Shown: positions 61,701 to 64,000 of the stretch, piece by piece
How positions within the stretch are numbered: position 1 is the first letter of the stretch
Layout of the letters: each line of letters begins with the position of its first letter
Assembly (NCBI RefSeq): GCF_048771995.1
Contig: NC_133024.1
Coordinates: 21,468,001-21,532,000, forward strand
Source: Taeniopygia guttata
Lineage: Eukaryota; Chordata; Aves; Passeriformes; Estrildidae
Length of the DNA: 64,000 nt
Direction: 5' to 3'
Position numbers and translations under genes: made by a program
The notes under the pieces: model-generated
Told to the model about the DNA's origin: nothing
Databases searched by the model: none
The model's input: the letters and a program-made list of their open reading frames with translations, nothing else

Positions 61701-62815
61701 ACCATCAGCCAGCAGGAGAGCTGCTGTGAAGTGCCTGGAATCAGGGTACCCAGCAAGGCACCCTGCTCTTGTCCCAGCATGTACCAAAGGATACCTATGG
61801 CAGCATGAACAGCTCTGAAGGAGCAGCCAGGGATTGGTGAAACCCTTTCCTTACTAACCCTGAGGACAGGCAAGGACTTGCAGGGATGTGTCCTGCTTAG
61901 CCTCAATTGCTAGTTCCCATTTCTCTCAGTTCTGGATAACTGGCTGCTGAAGTTGAGGCTATTTCTAACCTCTTGGAAAAAATTTGACTTCCGCTTTCTA
62001 TCTAATAATATTGGAACTGATCTTTTTCCACTGTTGTGCGTGGCAAGGCCGGCCAGTGCAGCACAGAGCAGAGCTATGTGTTCACAGAGCACCCAGGAGT
62101 GAGCCCAGGACAGCTAACCCAGCTGGTTCTGCTTCCATGTGCAACATATGCCATTGCAAAGAGAGGGTTTGTGATGTTTGTAAGCTCTTTTTGATGCACA
62201 CAACAGAGGTGATATCCTCTTTTCCACAAAATATATACTATCCTAACCTGTAGCTTTGCTTAATTTTCTATCAACAGCTTCAAGAAGACTTGGATGTAAA
62301 GTGTCCACTTTTAATCCTCTGCCTGCAGGAGTTGGAGATGAGGCTTGGAGGACAGACAAAGATACAAAACCCCTACTTGTTCTCCATCTGCAGTTGTCAC
62401 TTCCTCCTCTTACCAGGTCAGGAGATGTCTACATTTCATTTCCAGTTATAATGGAGAAGGTCTGCTAGTATTTTTCCATTGACTGCATTAATTTTAGAGA
62501 GCAATCCTGTAATTTTGTCATTCACTGTGAGCTTCTGTTCCCTCTAGTGGTGGCTGGGCTCTGCGTAAGCCATAATATATAGGCTGTTTTAGGTCTGAAC
62601 ATATATTCAAGATCTGATTTATCCTCAGTCTTCGTTGTTCATCACCAATATTCACTGAGAGAAGTAGGAGACATTTAATCCAAACTCTGGAGTTTGGAAA
62701 TAGTCCTTGTGTAGGCCTGAACTTCTCAGGACCTTGTGTGCCAAGTACCAGTCCACCAGCAGGTGTCCCAGAAGCCCACTGCTTTTCAGCCCAGCAGGCA
62801 CAGGATCTCTCCTAC
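55766..62815. other. Intergenic stretch, nothing recognised
   Basis: Seven kilobases of AT-rich single-copy-looking sequence. Open frames up to 119 codons (56876-57235 minus; 58348-58704 plus) lack domains, signal peptides with context, or convincing splice signals. Confidence 0.45.
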
Positions 62816-63349
62816 CTGGTCCTGCATCTTCTGAAGAGCCGTACAGATGCTCTGCCACAAGCAGAATGCAGCACCAAATACAATGCACAACATACAGATG
62901 AAAAGTGTGTGGCTTGCAGGACTGGGTGTGCTGGAGCCAGGATCTTCACCTCACCACGTGGACACACGTCTTGCAGGAGCTGAGGAGCCTGCTGTTGCCT
63001 TGGTGACTGGAGCCGGCTCTGTCAGCACAGCCAGGAGAGCTTAATCCAGTATAGTCCAGAGGATTAAGAATGAGTTTCTGCAGCATAGCACGAGAAGGGG
63101 TGAGTTCAGGGATGACATCAGGCAGATATTATATTTTGTGTCATGTTTAGCCAACACAGGACTATTGGGTTGAGACAGCTGCTTATAATTCCCCAGTGCT
63201 GCAAAGAAAGCTTTATCTTTCTCATATTCCAAGAGACCTTCATCTTTGACATGAACAAGAACTCCATTGGGGACTACCAGTTCTCTGTTAGCAATACCAC
63301 CAGCAGACAGTAACTTCTCCAGCTCTTGCAATGGAAATGAAACCTCTGT
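62816..63349 (-). pseudogene. Coding-like block with chained phase-0 splice signals, unidentified
   Basis: On the minus strand an acceptor (TTGCTGCTTTTCCTTTAG) ends at 63350 and is followed by an open phase-0 frame starting TEVSFPLQELEKLLSAGG, with ordinary protein composition for ~75 codons. Near 63130 the coding-like reading moves to another frame (PDVIPELTPSRAMLQKL), consistent with a one-base indel. That frame reaches a donor at 62955 (CACGTG|GTGAGG). After 103 bases another acceptor (CTTGTGGCAG) leads to a 36-base, 12-codon piece (62816-62851, SICTALQKMQDQ) with donor CAG|GTAGGA. I do not recognise the protein. It may be exons of an unplaced gene, a decayed pseudogene, or chance. Confidence 0.3.
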
Positions 63350-64000
63350 CTAAAGGAAAAGCAGCAATAATGTTCATGATAAAAGCACAGGAGCATGTGC
63401 TAGCACCATCTAGCCAGCATCCCCATCATTGCAGCACCAGCTACTTCTTTCTCCTCCTTTTTACATCTTTGAGCTCAATGCAAGTAGTTATCCTCTGTTT
63501 TCAGCTACAACTCTTACTTACTGTCTTATATCCTTTGTCCTCTGGCATTACTGCACATCGTCCCCCACTTCTCATTGTCTTGCAGGGAGAGGCTGAGAAC
63601 TTGCAGGAAAGCCATTGATTATGCCCCAGCATGTGGGAGAGAGGATGAGATGTTCTGGTGGTATCCCAAACCTAAGATCCTCTGACAAGGGTGAAGCCAA
63701 TGTATTCCTGCATTCTGCTTCCAATATGGGCCTGAAATCATGTGCAAATTGCTACGGTGCATGCAGTGGGGAAGCTCTACCTCGACCCAAGGCACGGCCC
63801 TAAAAGCAGGGAGTGGTGGAGTCACTTCTGCCTGCTGTCTCCTGTTGTGGCAGCGCCAGGTACGGGTCAGCTGGACCCAGCTGTCTCACTTCAAATCCAT
63901 GCGTCCAAAGCAGCGGGGGAGGAGCCAAATGAGCAGCAATTATTTACCTGAGGCAAGTAATCCCCGAGGACTAGGCAGTGCTGTGGGGCCAGACATCCTT
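63350..64000. other. Right edge, nothing recognised
   Basis: No supported feature. If the block at 62816-63349 is genic, this would be its intron and earlier exons would lie beyond the window. Confidence 0.4.

Overview
The window is nuclear DNA of a vertebrate, almost certainly a bird. It carries several CR1 LINE 3' ends, one of them with the ATTCTATG-type tail, several solo LTRs, long gene-poor stretches, and one clearly recognisable vertebrate gene, dermatopontin (DPT). The species cannot be named from the sequence.

Layout. Positions ~790-7414 hold a decayed class I (gammaretrovirus-like) endogenous retrovirus on the minus strand. Its parts, in reading order, are: 5' LTR, tRNA-Arg-type primer binding site, a very long leader, a cysteine-rich open frame ending just before gag, a broken gag, and broken protease, reverse transcriptase and partial RNase H. 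Integrase, env and the 3' LTR are not seen. Positions 1-~790 are unrelated sequence with a promoter-like CCAAT/TATA pair. From 7.4 to 18 kb there is 3' flank of DPT with two CR1 fragments and one ERVK-like solo LTR carrying a perfect 6-bp target duplication.

DPT runs on the minus strand from a TATA box at 45010-45017 to a stop at 19384. It has four coding exons and three phase-2 introns, and encodes 199 residues with a signal peptide, ten cysteines and the three DRxWxF/Y motifs of the family. Intron 1 contains a CR1 fragment and an ~850-bp AGGAG pentanucleotide array. Intron 2 contains an exon-like segment on the opposite strand.

Upstream of DPT (45-64 kb) are two solo LTRs of one family, each with a perfect 4-bp target duplication. 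There is also a foldback hairpin, a paired AP-1 inverted repeat, a 38-bp orphan piece of the same LTR family, a CR1 fragment, and near the right edge a coding-like block with chained splice signals that I could not assign to a known gene.

Only DPT is confidently a working gene. The viral genes carry stops and frameshifts and are fossils. The most unusual items are the intact cysteine-rich pre-gag frame and very long leader of the provirus, the uneven divergence of the two sister LTRs, the orphan LTR shard, the foldback element, and the unassigned coding-like block at 62.8-63.35 kb.
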